NCBI RefSeq assembly: GCF_044788715.1
Contig: NZ_CP173171.1
Coordinates: 53,685-117,684, forward strand
DNA from: Methylotuvimicrobium sp018830325
GTDB taxonomy: Bacteria; Pseudomonadota; Gammaproteobacteria; Methylococcales; Methylomonadaceae
DNA length: 64,000 nt
Direction: 5' to 3'
The position numbers and the translations under genes were made by a program. Below are positions 1-8,314 of the stretch, piece by piece (the stretch's first letter is position 1; each line of letters begins with the position of its first letter). The notes below the pieces were generated by a model. It saw only the letters and a list, made by a program, of their open reading frames with translations, was not told where the DNA came from and made no database searches.

Positions 1-23
1 GGCTGGATTCCGGTTTGTCCAAT

Positions 24-3000
24 ATGTCGGCCAGCGATTTATTTAATTCAATCAAGAACGGCAACAAGGCCATTCTTTCAAACGGCTGGGAAATTACAAC
101 CGCCAAGGTCAATCGCGAGGATCGGATCGAGATCAAAGGGCGAGGCTATCTAACCGATGCCGAAAAACGTCTTCTGAAAGATCAGGGCGCATTTGTCGAG
201 CGTATCAGTTGGGTGGATCGGGTATTTATTCCAACGGGTAGCAACGGAGTTGGCGTGTTTGAACGGATCACCGCATCGAAACCTGTTGTTGATTTGATCA
301 AGAAAAGCCGGAACAAGGACAACGATGACGTTGAGCAAGAACATGGCATTCCCAAAGTAAAAAACGAATCGGCCATTCACCCTGTGAGTAGTGAGTTGGT
401 CGTCAAAGCTGATGATGTCAGTAATACCGCAGACGTACAAAGCCAAAGTGGGGTTATTTCAATGAGTCAGAAGAATCAGAAGAAACCGTATCACGAGACA
501 GTCGCCGAGAATTTAATCAAGCAACTCGAAGCCGGGACAGCGCCGTGGCAACGACCTTGGGAGGCCGGAGCGTCAGGATCTTTCTTGCCGTATAACCCGA
601 CTACCGGGAATCGCTACAAGGGGATCAATGCGCTGCACCTGATGGCTCAGGATCGCGTCGATCAGCGTTGGATGACCTATAACCAAGCGGCGGCCGAAGG
701 AGCGCAAGTCCGCAAAGGCGAGAAGGGCACGGGTATTCAGTATTGGAAGTTCACCGAAGAACAGACCAAGAAAGATGAGTATGGCAAACCCGTTTTAGAC
801 GCCGAAGGAAAGCCCGTTAAAGTGACTGTTAAGCTTGAACGTCCTAGGGTGTTTTTCGCGACCGTATTCAACGGTGAACAAATCGATGGTTTGCCGGAGC
901 TTGAGAAAAAAGAACAAACATGGGATCCGATTGAGCGGGCGGAGACTATATTGAACGCATCCGGTGCCAATATTCAGCATAACGGCGGTGAAAGAGCATT
1001 TTACCGATCATTGACCGATAGCATTCACTTGCCGGATAAGGGGATGTTTTCAAGCGCAGATCGCTATTACTCGACGGCATTACACGAGTTGGGCCACTGG
1101 ACTGGTCACTCATCACGCCTGGACCGAGACCTGGCACATCCTTTCGGCAGCGAGGGGTACGCCAAGGAAGAACTTCGGGCGGAAATTTCCAGCATGATTT
1201 TGGGTGATGATCTTGGGATTGGGCATGATCCAGGTCAACATGCGGCTTATGTTGGATCGTGGATCAAGGCGCTTAAGGAAGATCCATTAGAGATATTCCG
1301 AGCGGCCGCTGATGCCGAAAAGATACAAGGCTATATTCTTGGTCTTGAACAACAGCACATCCAGGAGCAGGAGAAAGCGCAGACACACACTGCAACACTT
1401 GCCGATCTTACCACGAAGGAATACCAGCGCATGCAAGCTGCGGAGGAAAATTATCATCAGGAGTTAGTCCGTGTGTACGGTGAATCCAGCGCAAATGAGG
1501 CCCGTTACCAATTAAGCCATGAGGATCCCATTGTTCAAGCCTCCAAAGAAGCGTTTCTTGCCGCATCTGAAGCATGGCACAACGCAATTAATGACGCACG
1601 GAAATCAATAGATGGAGGCAATGTATCCCAAGCCAACGAGGATAAAGCGATGACAGAATACCAAGACGAGCTTGCACGATTGCTAAAACTTTCGACATCG
1701 ACACCAAAGTTGTCGGCATTGGCCCGCTCCGAATCATTAAGCAAACGAGAATTGTTGAATGAGATTGTGTCAATGGAACCCCCGGAAACGAATAGCAAAG
1801 AATTTATTCTCGCCAGCGATCAATTTACGTTTTGGAACGGTGATGGATGGCGTGGACTCGATGAAGCCAAACGTTACAACGATCCTACTACAGCATTCAA
1901 AGACGCCCTTTCTTTAGAGGAAAGTGAGCGCGATTATCTGGAAGAGAGTGCGGTTATGCTTTATGAGCACGATCACAATGCAAAAACGTTCAATCTAACA
2001 GTAACAACCGCATTGATGAGCAACAAACCGGCTTTAAGAGATCGATGGATTAAGCACTTCGGTGAAGCATGTCCGGAAGATGTTTTAGCGGCTAAAACAG
2101 AACGCAGTAATACCGAAAACATTACGCAGGGAGATACTGATTCAACGTCTAATTCCAGGACCTATATCAATGTTCCCTATCAGGAAAAGGATGACGCGAA
2201 AAAGCTTGGTGCTCGGTGGGACCGGCAAGAGCGATCTTGGTTTATTCCCCTTGGCGTTGATCCCGAACCATTTGCTAACTGGACAACACATAAAAGCGAC
2301 GAGTCGGTTGATCGACCCATTGATTACGAACCCGTAAGCCCGATCCAAAATGATAAACGCGAGTATTTAGCAGTGCCGTATGGTGAACGTAACGCCGCCA
2401 AAGCCGCCGGTGCGTTATGGGATAAAGTTGCTAAGTCGTGGTACGTTGGCCCTAATGCACAGAGGGATGAGTTAGAGCGCTGGAAACCTGATAATGTCCC
2501 TAATCAACAAAGTCCGGCAATATCCCCCATGGAGGAATTCGCAGACGCCATGCGATCGATAGACTTTATTGTGGCCGACGGACACCCAATTATGGACGGC
2601 AAAAAACACCGAATCGAAGTGGGGGGCGATAAGACCGGAGAGAAATCCGGATTCTATGTCGGTCACTTGGATGGTCACCCTGCCGGCTACATTAAGAACA
2701 ACCGCACCGGCATTGATATGAAATGGAAATCAAAGGGATATTTGCTCGATCCACAGGAAAAAGCAAAATTGCAGGCCGAGGCTGCCGAGAAATTGGCAGC
2801 CAGGGCGGCTGAACAGGAACGCGTCCATGAGGCTACTGCGCAACGGGTAAGCCGTCAAACGGCTAATTTAGTGCCGGTATTCGAGTCAACCCCCTATCTA
2901 CGTGATAAAGGCATTCAGGCACATGCCGGCACACTTACCGACGCCGGGGGCCAGAAAACGTACATTCCGGCCACTGACGTCGATGGCAAGCAATGGACGA

Positions 3001-3740
3001 TGCAGTATATTCAAGAAGATGGAACTAAGCGGTTCGCCAAAGATAGCCGTAAAGAAGGTTGTTTCCATGTGATTGGTGGGATTGAATCCCTGGATCAAGC
3101 ACCGGCCTTGGTCATTTCCGAGGGTTACGCGACGGCCGCCACTAATGCCGAGGCATTGGGTTTCGCCACGGTAGCCGCATTTGATTCCGGAAATCTTCAG
3201 GTTGTGGCCAAGGCGTTGCACGAAAAGTTTCCGAATAAACCTGTCATCATCGCCGGCGACGACGATAGGAACCGGCTCCTCACGGATGGTATTAATCCAG
3301 GTCGCAGTAAAGCCGAAGAGGCGGCCAAGGCTGTTAATGGCACCGCGATATTTCCAATTTTTGCGCCGGGTGAAAATGTTTATCCACCTAATCTTGAAGC
3401 GTTTACTCCCCAACAGTATAGAGAGCATGATCGTGCAATGCGCCGTCTCGAAGCTGCTCAGAAGGAGCCGGAAACGGTAAAACTTTCGAATCAGGAAGTG
3501 ATTAAACTGCAAAATGCTTTGCTCAGCTCTGAGCAAATTGATGCTCTTGATAAAATGAAGGCACATACAGATTTTAATGATCTTGCCACACGGAGCCAAT
3601 TAGGGCGAAACGGATTGGAACGCCAGGTTAGGGCGGCACTTAGCCAAGCTCTACAAGCCCAAAAACAACGCCAGGAACGGAAACAGAATATAGAGCAAAC
3701 TAAGGAACTAAAACGAGTACATGTAAGAGCTCGCATTTGA
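24..3740 (+). CDS. ArdC-type antirestriction / TOPRIM primase-like protein
   Basis: Very long plasmid protein, likely to protect or prime single-stranded DNA during conjugative entry. After an unrecognised N-terminus, an ArdC N-terminal domain starts near residue 155 and leads to a zinc metallopeptidase-like HELGH motif (about residues 355-360). Two DUF5710-like modules (VPY..., GA.WD, W.P) lie near 712-755 and 780-820. A TOPRIM domain follows, with SEGYATA near 1030 and IIAGDDD near 1078. The middle and the C-terminus are coiled and charged. ArdC proteins bind ssDNA and block restriction; TOPRIM fusions are common in plasmid TraC-like primases. The frame is open to the window edge: a TTG lies at 15 and the first ATG at 24, with no clear ribosome site, so the true start may lie outside the window. 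The domain calls are firm; the biochemical activity is inferred. Confidence 0.85.
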   Translation: MSASDLFNSIKNGNKAILSNGWEITTAKVNREDRIEIKGRGYLTDAEKRLLKDQGAFVERISWVDRVFIPTGSNGVGVFERITASKPVVDLIKKSRNKDNDDVEQEHGIPKVKNESAIHPVSSELVVKADDVSNTADVQSQSGVISMSQKNQKKPYHETVAENLIKQLEAGTAPWQRPWEAGASGSFLPYNPTTGNRYKGINALHLMAQDRVDQRWMTYNQAAAEGAQVRKGEKGTGIQYWKFTEEQTKKDEYGKPVLDAEGKPVKVTVKLERPRVFFATVFNGEQIDGLPELEKKEQTWDPIERAETILNASGANIQHNGGERAFYRSLTDSIHLPDKGMFSSADRYYSTALHELGHWTGHSSRLDRDLAHPFGSEGYAKEELRAEISSMILGDDLGIGHDPGQHAAYVGSWIKALKEDPLEIFRAAADAEKIQGYILGLEQQHIQEQEKAQTHTATLADLTTKEYQRMQAAEENYHQELVRVYGESSANEARYQLSHEDPIVQASKEAFLAASEAWHNAINDARKSIDGGNVSQANEDKAMTEYQDELARLLKLSTSTPKLSALARSESLSKRELLNEIVSMEPPETNSKEFILASDQFTFWNGDGWRGLDEAKRYNDPTTAFKDALSLEESERDYLEESAVMLYEHDHNAKTFNLTVTTALMSNKPALRDRWIKHFGEACPEDVLAAKTERSNTENITQGDTDSTSNSRTYINVPYQEKDDAKKLGARWDRQERSWFIPLGVDPEPFANWTTHKSDESVDRPIDYEPVSPIQNDKREYLAVPYGERNAAKAAGALWDKVAKSWYVGPNAQRDELERWKPDNVPNQQSPAISPMEEFADAMRSIDFIVADGHPIMDGKKHRIEVGGDKTGEKSGFYVGHLDGHPAGYIKNNRTGIDMKWKSKGYLLDPQEKAKLQAEAAEKLAARAAEQERVHEATAQRVSRQTANLVPVFESTPYLRDKGIQAHAGTLTDAGGQKTYIPATDVDGKQWTMQYIQEDGTKRFAKDSRKEGCFHVIGGIESLDQAPALVISEGYATAATNAEALGFATVAAFDSGNLQVVAKALHEKFPNKPVIIAGDDDRNRLLTDGINPGRSKAEEAAKAVNGTAIFPIFAPGENVYPPNLEAFTPQQYREHDRAMRRLEAAQKEPETVKLSNQEVIKLQNALLSSEQIDALDKMKAHTDFNDLATRSQLGRNGLERQVRAALSQALQAQKQRQERKQNIEQTKELKRVHVRARI

Positions 3741-3895
3741 AAACGGTCGGACTCGCATTTATCGCCGGTTTCAGCTCGAATTAACTGCAAATAAAAATCC
3801 TGCCGAGCTCAGATTAAATGCAAATGAGCTTGCATTTATCAGTGCCGGCTCGCGTTTGATTTTCTCAGGCTCACTTTATCTGCAAATGAAATCCG
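3729..3895. repeat. Cluster of degenerate short repeats (GCTCGCATTT / TGCAAAT)
   Basis: At the 3' end of the ArdC gene about seven short units begin GCTC or ACTC and continue CGCATTT, with variants paired with TGCAAAT (starts near 3729, 3751, 3774, 3807, 3828, 3848 and 3869). Spacing is irregular, about 20-33 bp. The mix of TGCATTTAT and ATAAATGCA-like units makes the stretch partly palindromic. It could be an iteron or protein-binding cluster, a recombination hotspot or decayed repeats. The stretch to 4001 holds no convincing gene. Confidence 0.5.
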
Positions 3896-4001
3896 GTAAC
3901 GCCCGTTCAAATCCGGATGTCCTCCTTGAACGATCAAAACCGACCCCTAGTTGACATTCGAAGCTTTGCGCTCAATGTCGGCAGGGATTCAATTAGCTGC
4001 C

Positions 4002-4123
4002 ATTCAACGTAAAGGTAAGGGGCGCGCCGCTGAAGGAAGCTATACGAAGCCATTGAACCCGATAAAAAGGAAGCCTTCAAAACCGCCAACGGACGGCGCG
4101 TCCCTTTGACCGTTGTGTTAGGC
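4002..4123 (-). repeat. attC site, long (VCR-length), of the VOC cassette
   Basis: Read on the minus strand it begins GCCTAAC (fits RYYYAAC) and ends GTTGAAT (fits GTTRRRY). The internal arms ACGGTCAAAGGGACGCGCCG and GGCGCGCCCCTTACCTTTACG pair imperfectly. Its length of about 122 bp is like Vibrio repeat attC sites. The stop codon of the upstream cassette gene lies in the first core, as is usual for cassettes. Confidence 0.75.
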
Positions 4124-4726
4124 AATTACTATCTCCAAATTGTCAATCAAATCAGAAATAACAGCATTTTCCCCAGTGCGCGATTCAAAGAAAATTTGGT
4201 TCTTATCACCGACGTTAATCTGAAACTCATCTGTCAAATTGGCTGGAGTTCTTTGTTTAATGGAGAGGGATTTAAAACGTCCGATATGAAATTTTCCACC
4301 AGAACACTCGGCAAATTCATTTTTAAGACGTTCAATCCAGCCGCTAGTATCAAAGTGATATTTAACAAGAAAAACCGTGGGAAACACCTGGTGTTCTTCG
4401 ATAGGAAGAGTTGTGTGGGCTTGGCATTCCTCTCCGATCCGATAACTTATTTCAGAAGCGTTCAGTCTCTTTATGGACTCTTCTAGAGAATCCGCGGCCT
4501 TAAATGCAATACCACTGAAACCTCTGAATGCCGTACCTTCAATTCCAAATCTGACTCTAAAATTTATGAATTCGATATTGATATCACCAAAATTCACACC
4601 AATGCTGGTGTACTCATCTTTTTTCATTAAAGGCCATGCAAAAGGCAAACCTAGCCGTTCCGCTACATTATTAGCAACTTTCAAAGGGTCTCCGACTTCA
4701 ATCATAAGATGGTCTATTTCAAACAT
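4118..4726 (-). CDS. Glyoxalase/VOC-like protein (gene cassette)
   Basis: 202-residue protein starting MFEIDHLMIEVGDP, the beta-strand opening typical of vicinal-oxygen-chelate proteins, with a VNFGDINIEFI strand and a GIAFKAADSLEES segment that fit a second half-module. No metal triad can be assigned with confidence, so the substrate is unknown. It lies alone between two attC-like sites and its TAA stop lies in the core GTTAGGC of the downstream site. It has no promoter of its own that I can see, as expected of a cassette. Confidence 0.7.
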   Translation of the reverse strand: MFEIDHLMIEVGDPLKVANNVAERLGLPFAWPLMKKDEYTSIGVNFGDINIEFINFRVRFGIEGTAFRGFSGIAFKAADSLEESIKRLNASEISYRIGEECQAHTTLPIEEHQVFPTVFLVKYHFDTSGWIERLKNEFAECSGGKFHIGRFKSLSIKQRTPANLTDEFQINVGDKNQIFFESRTGENAVISDLIDNLEIVIA

Positions 4727-4750
4727 TCTGTATTTATCCTAATTTACCTC

Positions 4751-4785
4751 GGTCAACGAGTGAGGCCTTACGCGACTTGTTATCA
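4751..4785 (-). repeat. Degenerate short attC-like site
   Basis: Between two cassette genes, arms AACAAGT and ACTCGTT pair with one mismatch around a GGCC centre. The outer cores GTTATC and GTCAAC depart from consensus. The call rests on position and dyad only. Confidence 0.4.
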
Positions 4786-4790
4786 CTGCC

Positions 4791-5189
4791 TTAGTCATAC
4801 TCAGCATTCTGAGGCAGATCATCCGTAATCTCGAACCAAGGAGCTTTACTCGCCACGAATACATGACGCCCTGGTTTTACTTCCGGGTCGGTGTCGAGTG
4901 TGCCGAGTGGAAAACCATAGACTTCAGGAGCTGCGTCGAATTTCGTGTAAAGGCTGGAGCCGCAGTTTGAGCAGAAGCCTTTGTGCTCACCAGGAGACGA
5001 TTCGTAGAACTTCAGCAACTCCTGACCTTTGAGAGTACGCCAATCCGAGGATTGAACCTTCGCGCGGGTTCTGAAAGCAGAGGCATGGAGCTTTCGGCAC
5101 ATTGAGCAGTGACAGTTTAGAACGTCGGTCAGCGGCCCGTCGATTTCGTATTGAATGCCTCCGCAGAGACAGCTACCCGTTTGCTTCAT
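4791..5189 (-). CDS. GFA (glutathione-dependent formaldehyde-activating) family protein
   Basis: 132 residues with the zinc-binding cysteine pattern of the GFA/CENP-V fold: GSCLCGGIQYEI near the N-terminus, NCHCSMCRKLH near residue 26 and FCSNCGSSLY near residue 72. The family is small, cytoplasmic and zinc-binding; glutathione-linked formaldehyde chemistry is shown for few members, so the reaction here is open. It is a complete single-gene cassette between attC-like sites, transcribed with its neighbours on the minus strand. Confidence 0.85.
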   Translation of the reverse strand: MKQTGSCLCGGIQYEIDGPLTDVLNCHCSMCRKLHASAFRTRAKVQSSDWRTLKGQELLKFYESSPGEHKGFCSNCGSSLYTKFDAAPEVYGFPLGTLDTDPEVKPGRHVFVASKAPWFEITDDLPQNAEYD

Positions 5190-5207
5190 TTGTGCAACTT
5201 TCTTGTG

Positions 5208-5270
5208 TGATAACGTAAAATTTAGGGGCAGGCCGCTTTTGGCCTGTCCCGCTCGAATGCCGAGTTAGGC
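5208..5270 (-). repeat. attC site of the peroxiredoxin cassette
   Basis: On the minus strand it starts GCCTAAC and ends GTTATCAC. The centre is a strong hairpin with arms CAGGCC and GGCCTG around GCTTTT. The stop codon of the peroxiredoxin gene lies within the first core. About 63 bp, usual for attC. Confidence 0.75.
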
Positions 5271-5846
5271 TTGATTCTCGGATAGCCAAGCCATCACCTC
5301 AACGACATTTTTATCTGGCGGAAATACAGGATAAAAGCACTTTTTGATCACCCCATCTTTAAGAATGAGCGTCAGCCTTTTGATCAATTTTGAGCCGCCA
5401 ACTTCAAGCAGGGGCAGCTTCAAAGCAGATGAAAAAGAATGATTAGCGTCGCTCAAAAGCAGATAAGGCAACTCCAAGCGACTAGAGGCTTCTTTTTGTT
5501 CCTCCGTTGATTGACTGCTTATACCGTAAACGCCAATGCCATTGCGTTTGAGTTCAGTGTGATTGTCACGATATGAGCAGGCTTGAGGCGTACATCCTGC
5601 AGCACCTGGAATTTTAACCCAGCCTTCTGGGATGGAAACTCCGGGGCGACCTGTCATTGGATAACAGAAAATTACATTCCAACCAGACAAGCCGGATAGA
5701 TTGATTTCTTGATCATCGGTTGACCACAGGGAAACATTCGGTACCAGCATGTTTTCCAAATGCTCGCATGCGCCATCATCCAAAGGAACTGGCAAATCTA
5801 GAGGAATCGAAAAAATTACATCAGGTGGAGGCTGAATATTTTGCAT
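5265..5846 (-). CDS. Peroxiredoxin-like (AhpC/TSA, PrxQ-like) protein
   Basis: 193-residue thioredoxin-fold protein. After NVIFCYPMTGRPG, the CTPQAC segment (about residues 85-90) gives two cysteines spaced as in PrxQ/BCP, although the usual TPGC order is replaced by GAAGCTPQACSYRD. GVYGISSQSTEEQ and LPYLLLSD follow, as in peroxiredoxins that reduce hydroperoxides with thioredoxin. No signal peptide is seen, so cytoplasmic. It is a single-gene cassette: attC follows immediately and the next site precedes its ATG. Confidence 0.8.
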   Translation of the reverse strand: MQNIQPPPDVIFSIPLDLPVPLDDGACEHLENMLVPNVSLWSTDDQEINLSGLSGWNVIFCYPMTGRPGVSIPEGWVKIPGAAGCTPQACSYRDNHTELKRNGIGVYGISSQSTEEQKEASSRLELPYLLLSDANHSFSSALKLPLLEVGGSKLIKRLTLILKDGVIKKCFYPVFPPDKNVVEVMAWLSENQA

Positions 5847-5849
5847 CGT

Positions 5850-5890
5850 GATTATCTAAAAAGCCGTCGCTGTGCCTGCGATTGTTATAC
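5850..5890 (-). repeat. Degenerate attC-like site
   Basis: The minus strand reads GTATAAC at its start (overlapping the upstream stop codon) and a weak GATAATC core at the far end, with a short GC-rich centre. It has the position of an attC but poor pairing. Confidence 0.4.
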
Positions 5891-6355
5891 GATTGAGACT
5901 TTTACAAGCGCTGATTCGTCAACAATAGAAACAACACTCTCTTCAAATACGCAGGGATGGTCGTCTGCGCTGAACGACTCTAATGTGATCGTAGCATCAA
6001 GCTTTAATGCCTTCCTGGCTATATCGCGTACTGTGTTCGTCACAGATTTTTCATCAAAGGAGCCTCTGTCATGCCTAGAGCCATCAGCATTCCATGACAC
6101 CTGTTTAGATTTACTGCTCGTATGCTTCTTCCTCGCGATATGAACATGTCTTTGTTGAGGAATATTAGGGTCTTCTGGGTCGATTCTCATCATGTAGTCT
6201 TTATAGCTTGAAGGTTTCCAGTAACTCTCTAATGCTAGGCAATCACTCTGAAGTAGTGATTCTGGAACCTTAACAAATATATGCTTTATCTGATCATCGT
6301 CTGCGCCCTCATCTGGCTCATCGAAATAGCCTTTAAGGATGTCTTTTATTCTCAT
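5885..6355 (-). CDS. Hypothetical cassette protein, probably DUF6367-like
   Basis: 156-residue soluble protein. The block ESYWKPSSYKDYMMRIDPED followed by RHVHIARK, KQVSWNADGSRHD and GSFDE resembles the DUF6367 family as I recall it. Its acidic N-terminus (DEPDEGADDD) and beta-rich C-terminus give no catalytic hint. It is one gene of the cassette array, between attC-like sites on both sides, and its stop overlaps the following core. Confidence 0.55.
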   Translation of the reverse strand: MRIKDILKGYFDEPDEGADDDQIKHIFVKVPESLLQSDCLALESYWKPSSYKDYMMRIDPEDPNIPQQRHVHIARKKHTSSKSKQVSWNADGSRHDRGSFDEKSVTNTVRDIARKALKLDATITLESFSADDHPCVFEESVVSIVDESALVKVSIV

Positions 6356-6376
6356 ATGTCACCCACACTTAGTTTC

Positions 6377-6445
6377 ATATAACGCCAAGCTCAGCCGAGG
6401 AAGGCCGCGATGCGGCCTGACGTCGGCTGGAGCAATGTGTTAGCC
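6377..6445 (-). repeat. attC site of the two-gene cassette
   Basis: The minus strand starts GGCTAAC and ends GTTATAT. Paired arms CATTGCTCCAGCCGACG and GGCTGAGCTTGGCG flank a GGCCGCATCGCGGCC centre. This is the clearest classical attC of the array. Confidence 0.8.
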
Positions 6446-7048
6446 ATTTTTAGCGACGATGTGGGTAGGGATGCCGTCAATGCTCATTTGGTTCTTCTCC
6501 TCCCAGTATTGCTTCAAACCGTCATCACCTTTCTTTGTTGCCCAATCAGAGAGCAATTCTCGATCACCGGCATACGAAAAATAGGGGACAGCCATCCCAC
6601 AAGAAGTTTGCACGAGGTCAATTCTAACGTCGAAAACTTGTCGAGCGCCAGGCAATGCGACAAATCGACCAAAAAGATCATCCCACTCGGGGTCAGTCCT
6701 GTGCACAACCTTTGCCGTTCCATAAAGCCGCAAGATCAGAGGCGGACCATCAAAGGCACAGAACATGATGGTCATTCGTGGGTTCTGCTGCACATGAGCG
6801 GACGATTCATTACCGCTACCGGTTACATTTAGCCAAGCAATACGCGAATTGCTTAGCACCCTAAACGAGTCCATACCTTTTGGTGAGATATTCACGTGAC
6901 TATCTGCGGTTGCTGTCCCGACAAAGAAAATATTTTGTCCTTTGATGAACTGGATATGTTTATCGGATAATTCCTTAAATTGTTGACCCATTGGGCACTC
7001 CGTGTTGTTGGGCATCAAATGTCTGCTTGATCGAAAATTCAGCGTCAT
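6440..7048 (-). CDS. Pyridoxamine 5'-phosphate oxidase-family flavoprotein
   Basis: 202 residues with the split-barrel FMN-binding pattern: FFVGTATADSHVNISPKG, then RIAWLNVTGSGNESSAHVQQNPRMTIMFCAFDGPPLILRLYGTA with GSGNESSAH as the likely phosphate-contact region. The family contains FMN- or F420-linked oxidoreductases; the substrate is unknown. Starts are possible at 7048, 7015 and 6991; the alignable part begins near MGQQFKELS. Its ATG at 7048 overlaps the stop of the gene upstream (ATGA), so the two are translationally coupled inside one cassette, which is unusual. Confidence 0.8.
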   Translation of the reverse strand: MTLNFRSSRHLMPNNTECPMGQQFKELSDKHIQFIKGQNIFFVGTATADSHVNISPKGMDSFRVLSNSRIAWLNVTGSGNESSAHVQQNPRMTIMFCAFDGPPLILRLYGTAKVVHRTDPEWDDLFGRFVALPGARQVFDVRIDLVQTSCGMAVPYFSYAGDRELLSDWATKKGDDGLKQYWEEKNQMSIDGIPTHIVAKNG

Positions 7049-7527
7049 CTGACGGCACCCCCGATCAGCGCGAGAAGAGACCTCAACTCATCGACCATCT
7101 GTCTAGGCGCCGGCAGACTCATGCCGTTCAATCTCATCGGGTATCGGAAGTAATAGGGCTTATCGTGCGCCGAATTCAACAGCGTGCACCACTGAGGCGG
7201 TTGCGCTGGTATCGCCAGCCCACCTGCCACTGCTTCCGCCCACAATGCTTCGAGGTTGTGACGGATAGAGGGTGACCGCAATCTCTTTTCCGTCGACCCT
7301 GAACTGGCAAGAAATGCCTTTAACGCACATTCGAGCGTTTGCGCAGAAAGAAAGGCGCAGGAGAGGAGTTTTGGCGAAGTGGATATTGCCAATGCCTCGG
7401 CTCCTTCAAATAGTCCACGCGCTGCAATCAGATAGCTTTGAGCCTCCGTAGGAGGAACCATCGTAAGCGGCGGAAGCGATACCGTCGGCAGGGTGGCTTG
7501 CATGGAAGCGTGGATGATCTTTGTCAT
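7045..7527 (-). CDS. HEPN-like hypothetical protein (first gene of a two-gene cassette)
   Basis: About 160 residues, mostly helical. SAQTLECALKAFLASSG followed by IRHNLEALWAEAV resembles the helix pair of HEPN-type proteins, with an R-x-x-x-x-H-like RHN at the second helix. The longest frame would start at a TTG within the attC core; the ATG at 7527, giving MTKIIHAS, directly follows the core and is preferred. HEPN proteins are often toxins or RNA-binding accessory proteins, but no partner nucleotidyltransferase is present. Function is unassigned. Confidence 0.6.
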   Translation of the reverse strand: MTKIIHASMQATLPTVSLPPLTMVPPTEAQSYLIAARGLFEGAEALAISTSPKLLSCAFLSAQTLECALKAFLASSGSTEKRLRSPSIRHNLEALWAEAVAGGLAIPAQPPQWCTLLNSAHDKPYYFRYPMRLNGMSLPAPRQMVDELRSLLALIGGAVR

Positions 7528-7587
7528 GCCCAACGCTGCTAATCAGCCGCGCGGCTTTTTGCGTCGGCTGCATTAGCCTTGTTGGGC
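7528..7587 (-). repeat. attC site of the GNAT cassette
   Basis: A near-perfect bounded dyad: cores GCCCAAC and GTTGGGC, inner arms AGCCG and CGGCT, 60 bp in all. The GNAT stop codon is inside it and the next cassette's ATG begins just beyond. Confidence 0.8.
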
Positions 7588-8018
7588 AATCTTGCCATTC
7601 GAAGGGTCGCCTCCTCGCGTTCTGTAACGATGAAGCCTAGCCGCTCATACAAGCGCCTTGCGGGGTTGTCCGAAAATGTCGTAAGCCGAATGGCCTCTTC
7701 GCAATGTCGATTCAACAGTTGCTCAAGAATCTCAGTGCCGATACCCCTGCCGTGCAGGAAGGGCGACAATTGGATATTTTCAATGTATACGCCGCAATCA
7801 TCGCGCTTCACGCTCAGATAGCCAACTCGTCGCCCGTGCATGACCACCATGGAGATATGGTCAGGATTGAAACTCTTGCGAAATTCACCCGAAGCCCATC
7901 CGCCCCAATGGCGACAGAATAGATCAAACATGTTCCGCTTAGTGAGCCTGTAGCAGTACTGATAGTCTGCATCGCAGGCGGGACGGATCGAATATTTCAT
8001 TCGTGCACCATCGGTCAT
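7539..8018 (-). CDS. GNAT-family N-acetyltransferase
   Basis: 159 residues. The acetyl-CoA loop appears as LSPFLHGRGIGTEILEQLL (about residues 85-103), followed by the C-terminal NPARRLYERLGFIVTEREE strand-helix typical of GNAT enzymes. The acceptor cannot be told. GNAT genes are among the commonest integron cassette cargos. It is the first gene of the array in transcriptional order: a GTTAGCC core lies about 30 bp upstream (8055-8049), and no promoter or integrase is evident before it. Confidence 0.85.
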   Translation of the reverse strand: MTDGARMKYSIRPACDADYQYCYRLTKRNMFDLFCRHWGGWASGEFRKSFNPDHISMVVMHGRRVGYLSVKRDDCGVYIENIQLSPFLHGRGIGTEILEQLLNRHCEEAIRLTTFSDNPARRLYERLGFIVTEREEATLRMARLPNKANAADAKSRAAD

Positions 8019-8048
8019 CCAGCAGCCAACAGGTTATTGTCCCGATCT

Positions 8049-8055
8049 GGCTAAC
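8049..8055 (-). other. Cassette boundary core GTTAGCC
   Basis: On the minus strand a GTTRRRY-like core lies upstream of the first cassette gene, marking the array's 5' border. No paired arm and no adjacent intI is seen, so attI and attC cannot be told apart. The rest of 8019-8314 is AT-rich and holds no gene I can support. Confidence 0.4.
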
Positions 8056-8314
8056 ATACGGAGTTTCCTGCTTTATTGTCAAGAATGCTGCTTCAACGCT
8101 AAATATTTTATATAGTATAACCTATATTTCATTCATGATAAACCGATCGGGATAATTCTAAAGCCTCGTTCTGAATAACCGCAATTACCAACTCAAGCGA
8201 AAGTCAAACATCTAAATTAAGAGACAGGTTTAGGGAAGTGCAAAATCATAGCCGACAGGATGTGCTCTGGGTCGAAACCGGTAGCTTCTGTTCACATGCT
8301 CTCGTTAGTCCTCA

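Noticed and set aside
3934..4125. 63-codon minus-strand ORF
   Set aside because: It only spans the long attC site, which often gives open frames.
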